DNA from: an uncultured Collinsella sp.
Lineage (GTDB): Bacteria > Actinomycetota > Coriobacteriia > Coriobacteriales > Coriobacteriaceae
Length of the DNA stretch: 16,202 bases
Reading direction: 5' to 3'
Assembly (NCBI GenBank): GCA_900547345.1
Contig: URGG01000042.1
Location: 1-16,202, forward strand
Shown: positions 15,426 through 16,202 of the stretch, piece by piece
Layout: each line of letters begins with the position of its first letter
Numbering within the stretch: position 1 is the stretch's first letter
Translations under genes and position numbers: made by a program
The notes under the pieces: generated by a model
The model's database searches: none
What the model was told of the DNA's origin: nothing
The model's input: only the letters and a program-made list of their open reading frames with translations

Positions 15426-16202
15426 CTATTGAGCGGTGCTGAGCGAACGCCTGACCGCATCGTGCCAACCGTCCAGGTTGTGCTCGCGACGCTCAACGGA
15501 CATATGGGGATGGAATGTCTTGACGATCTGGGTGTTTTGCTCCAGCTCCTCCAGATCCTCCCAATACCCAACCGCGAGGCCCGCCAGATACGCGGCACCG
15601 ATCGCCGTTGTCTCCACCGACTCACATTGCAGTACGGGGATATCCAGCAAGTCTGCCTGGAACTGCATGATGAACTCGTTGCGCGAGGCACCGCCATCGA
15701 CGGACAGGCGCTCAATCGAAAGACCCACATCCTGCTCCATGGCACGCAGCACGTCATAGCTCTGATAGGCCATGGACTCGCAAGCGGCGCGCACGATGGT
15801 CGCTCGAGTCGAAGCTCCAGTCAGACCGCATACGATGCCGCGGGCGTGCGCGTCCCACCAAGGTGCACCCAAGCCCGCAAAAGCGGGGACAAAGTAGCAT
15901 CCCTCGTTATCGCCGATCGAGGAGGCGAGCTGTGCCGATTCGGATACGTTGGAGATAACGCCCATGTTGTCGCGCAGCCAGTTCATCGTTGAGCCGGCGG
16001 CAAAAATAGAGCCCTCGAGCGCATAGCTGACCTTGCCGTTCGCAGCGATACCGATGGTGGAGACCAGGCCATTCTTGGATTCGACAATCTCGTCGCCGGT
16101 GTTCATGAGCATAAAGCAGCCCGTGCCATAGGTGTTTTTGGTCTGGCCGGGATGGAAGCAGCAGTGACCGAACAGCGACGCCTGCTGGTCGCCCGCCACA
16201 CC
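15426..16202 (-). CDS. glpK: Glycerol kinase, C-terminal part (cut by the window edge)
   Basis: FGGY-family kinase that makes sn-glycerol 3-phosphate from glycerol and ATP, trapping glycerol taken up by the cell. About 258 codons are visible and the reading frame runs off the right edge, so the N-terminal half and start codon lie outside the window; the GTG at 16199 is an internal Val. Family motifs match E. coli GlpK closely: AGDQQASLFG, KNTYGTGCFMLMNTG, YALEGSIFAAG, PAFAGLGAPWWD, DGGASRNEFIMQFQADLL and TAIGAAYLAGLAVGYW. The last is the FGGY C-terminal signature region. The stop at 15426-15428 is followed 121 bases later by upp. No terminator is obvious between them, so co-transcription is possible. 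Confidence 0.96.
   Translation of the reverse strand, partial: GVAGDQQASLFGHCCFHPGQTKNTYGTGCFMLMNTGDEIVESKNGLVSTIGIAANGKVSYALEGSIFAAGSTMNWLRDNMGVISNVSESAQLASSIGDNEGCYFVPAFAGLGAPWWDAHARGIVCGLTGASTRATIVRAACESMAYQSYDVLRAMEQDVGLSIERLSVDGGASRNEFIMQFQADLLDIPVLQCESVETTAIGAAYLAGLAVGYWEDLEELEQNTQIVKTFHPHMSVERREHNLDGWHDAVRRSLSTAQ

Noticed and set aside
15305..15757. N-terminal extension of the upp frame into the glpK region
   Set aside because: The added residues overlap glpK in another frame, do not resemble any Upp sequence, and a good ribosome binding site precedes the ATG at 15304.

Overview
The window reads as chromosomal core DNA from a high-GC actinobacterium. Protein-level resemblance and gene order suggest the class Coriobacteriia, possibly Collinsella or a relative; this is an inference made without any database search. 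Nearly everything is on the minus strand. The only plus-strand gene I accept is pepT.

Layout from left to right: (1) 1-242, no gene; it holds a strong hairpin and a minus-strand TTGAGAAC motif like those in actinobacterial rRNA leaders. (2) 243-3127, a phosphohexomutase, then a homocysteine S-methyltransferase preceded in the same operon by a short DtxR/MntR-type metalloregulator. (3) 3128-3247, a divergent promoter region with a perfect 18-bp palindrome. (4) pepT (3248-4495) and its terminator. (5) 4561-4872, non-coding, with degenerate tandem repeats of about 27 bp and two strong hairpins. (6) 4873-7404, murA followed by a LytR-CpsA-Psr (LCP) gene: cell-wall precursor synthesis and attachment of polymers to the wall. 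(7) 7493-14376, a complete F1Fo ATP synthase operon in the order atpI-like, B, E, F, H, A, G, D, C, with a candidate promoter just upstream. (8) 14657-15304, upp (uracil salvage). (9) 15426 to the right edge, the C-terminal half of glpK (glycerol kinase).

The ATP synthase genes are tightly packed (gaps of 3-15 bp, or overlaps such as TAATG). The exception is a 124-bp structured gap between atpB and atpE. An intrinsic terminator follows atpC, and murA starts on a TTG only 13 bp beyond its U-tract, so murA may depend on read-through. The c-subunit sequence suggests a proton-coupled rather than sodium-coupled enzyme.

I found no mobile element, CRISPR array, phage gene or clearly novel multi-gene system. 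The observations most worth a second look are the metalloregulator with its candidate operator and mixed metal ligands, the 27-bp repeat array, the signal peptide on the ATP synthase b subunit, and a local cluster of TATATA sites.
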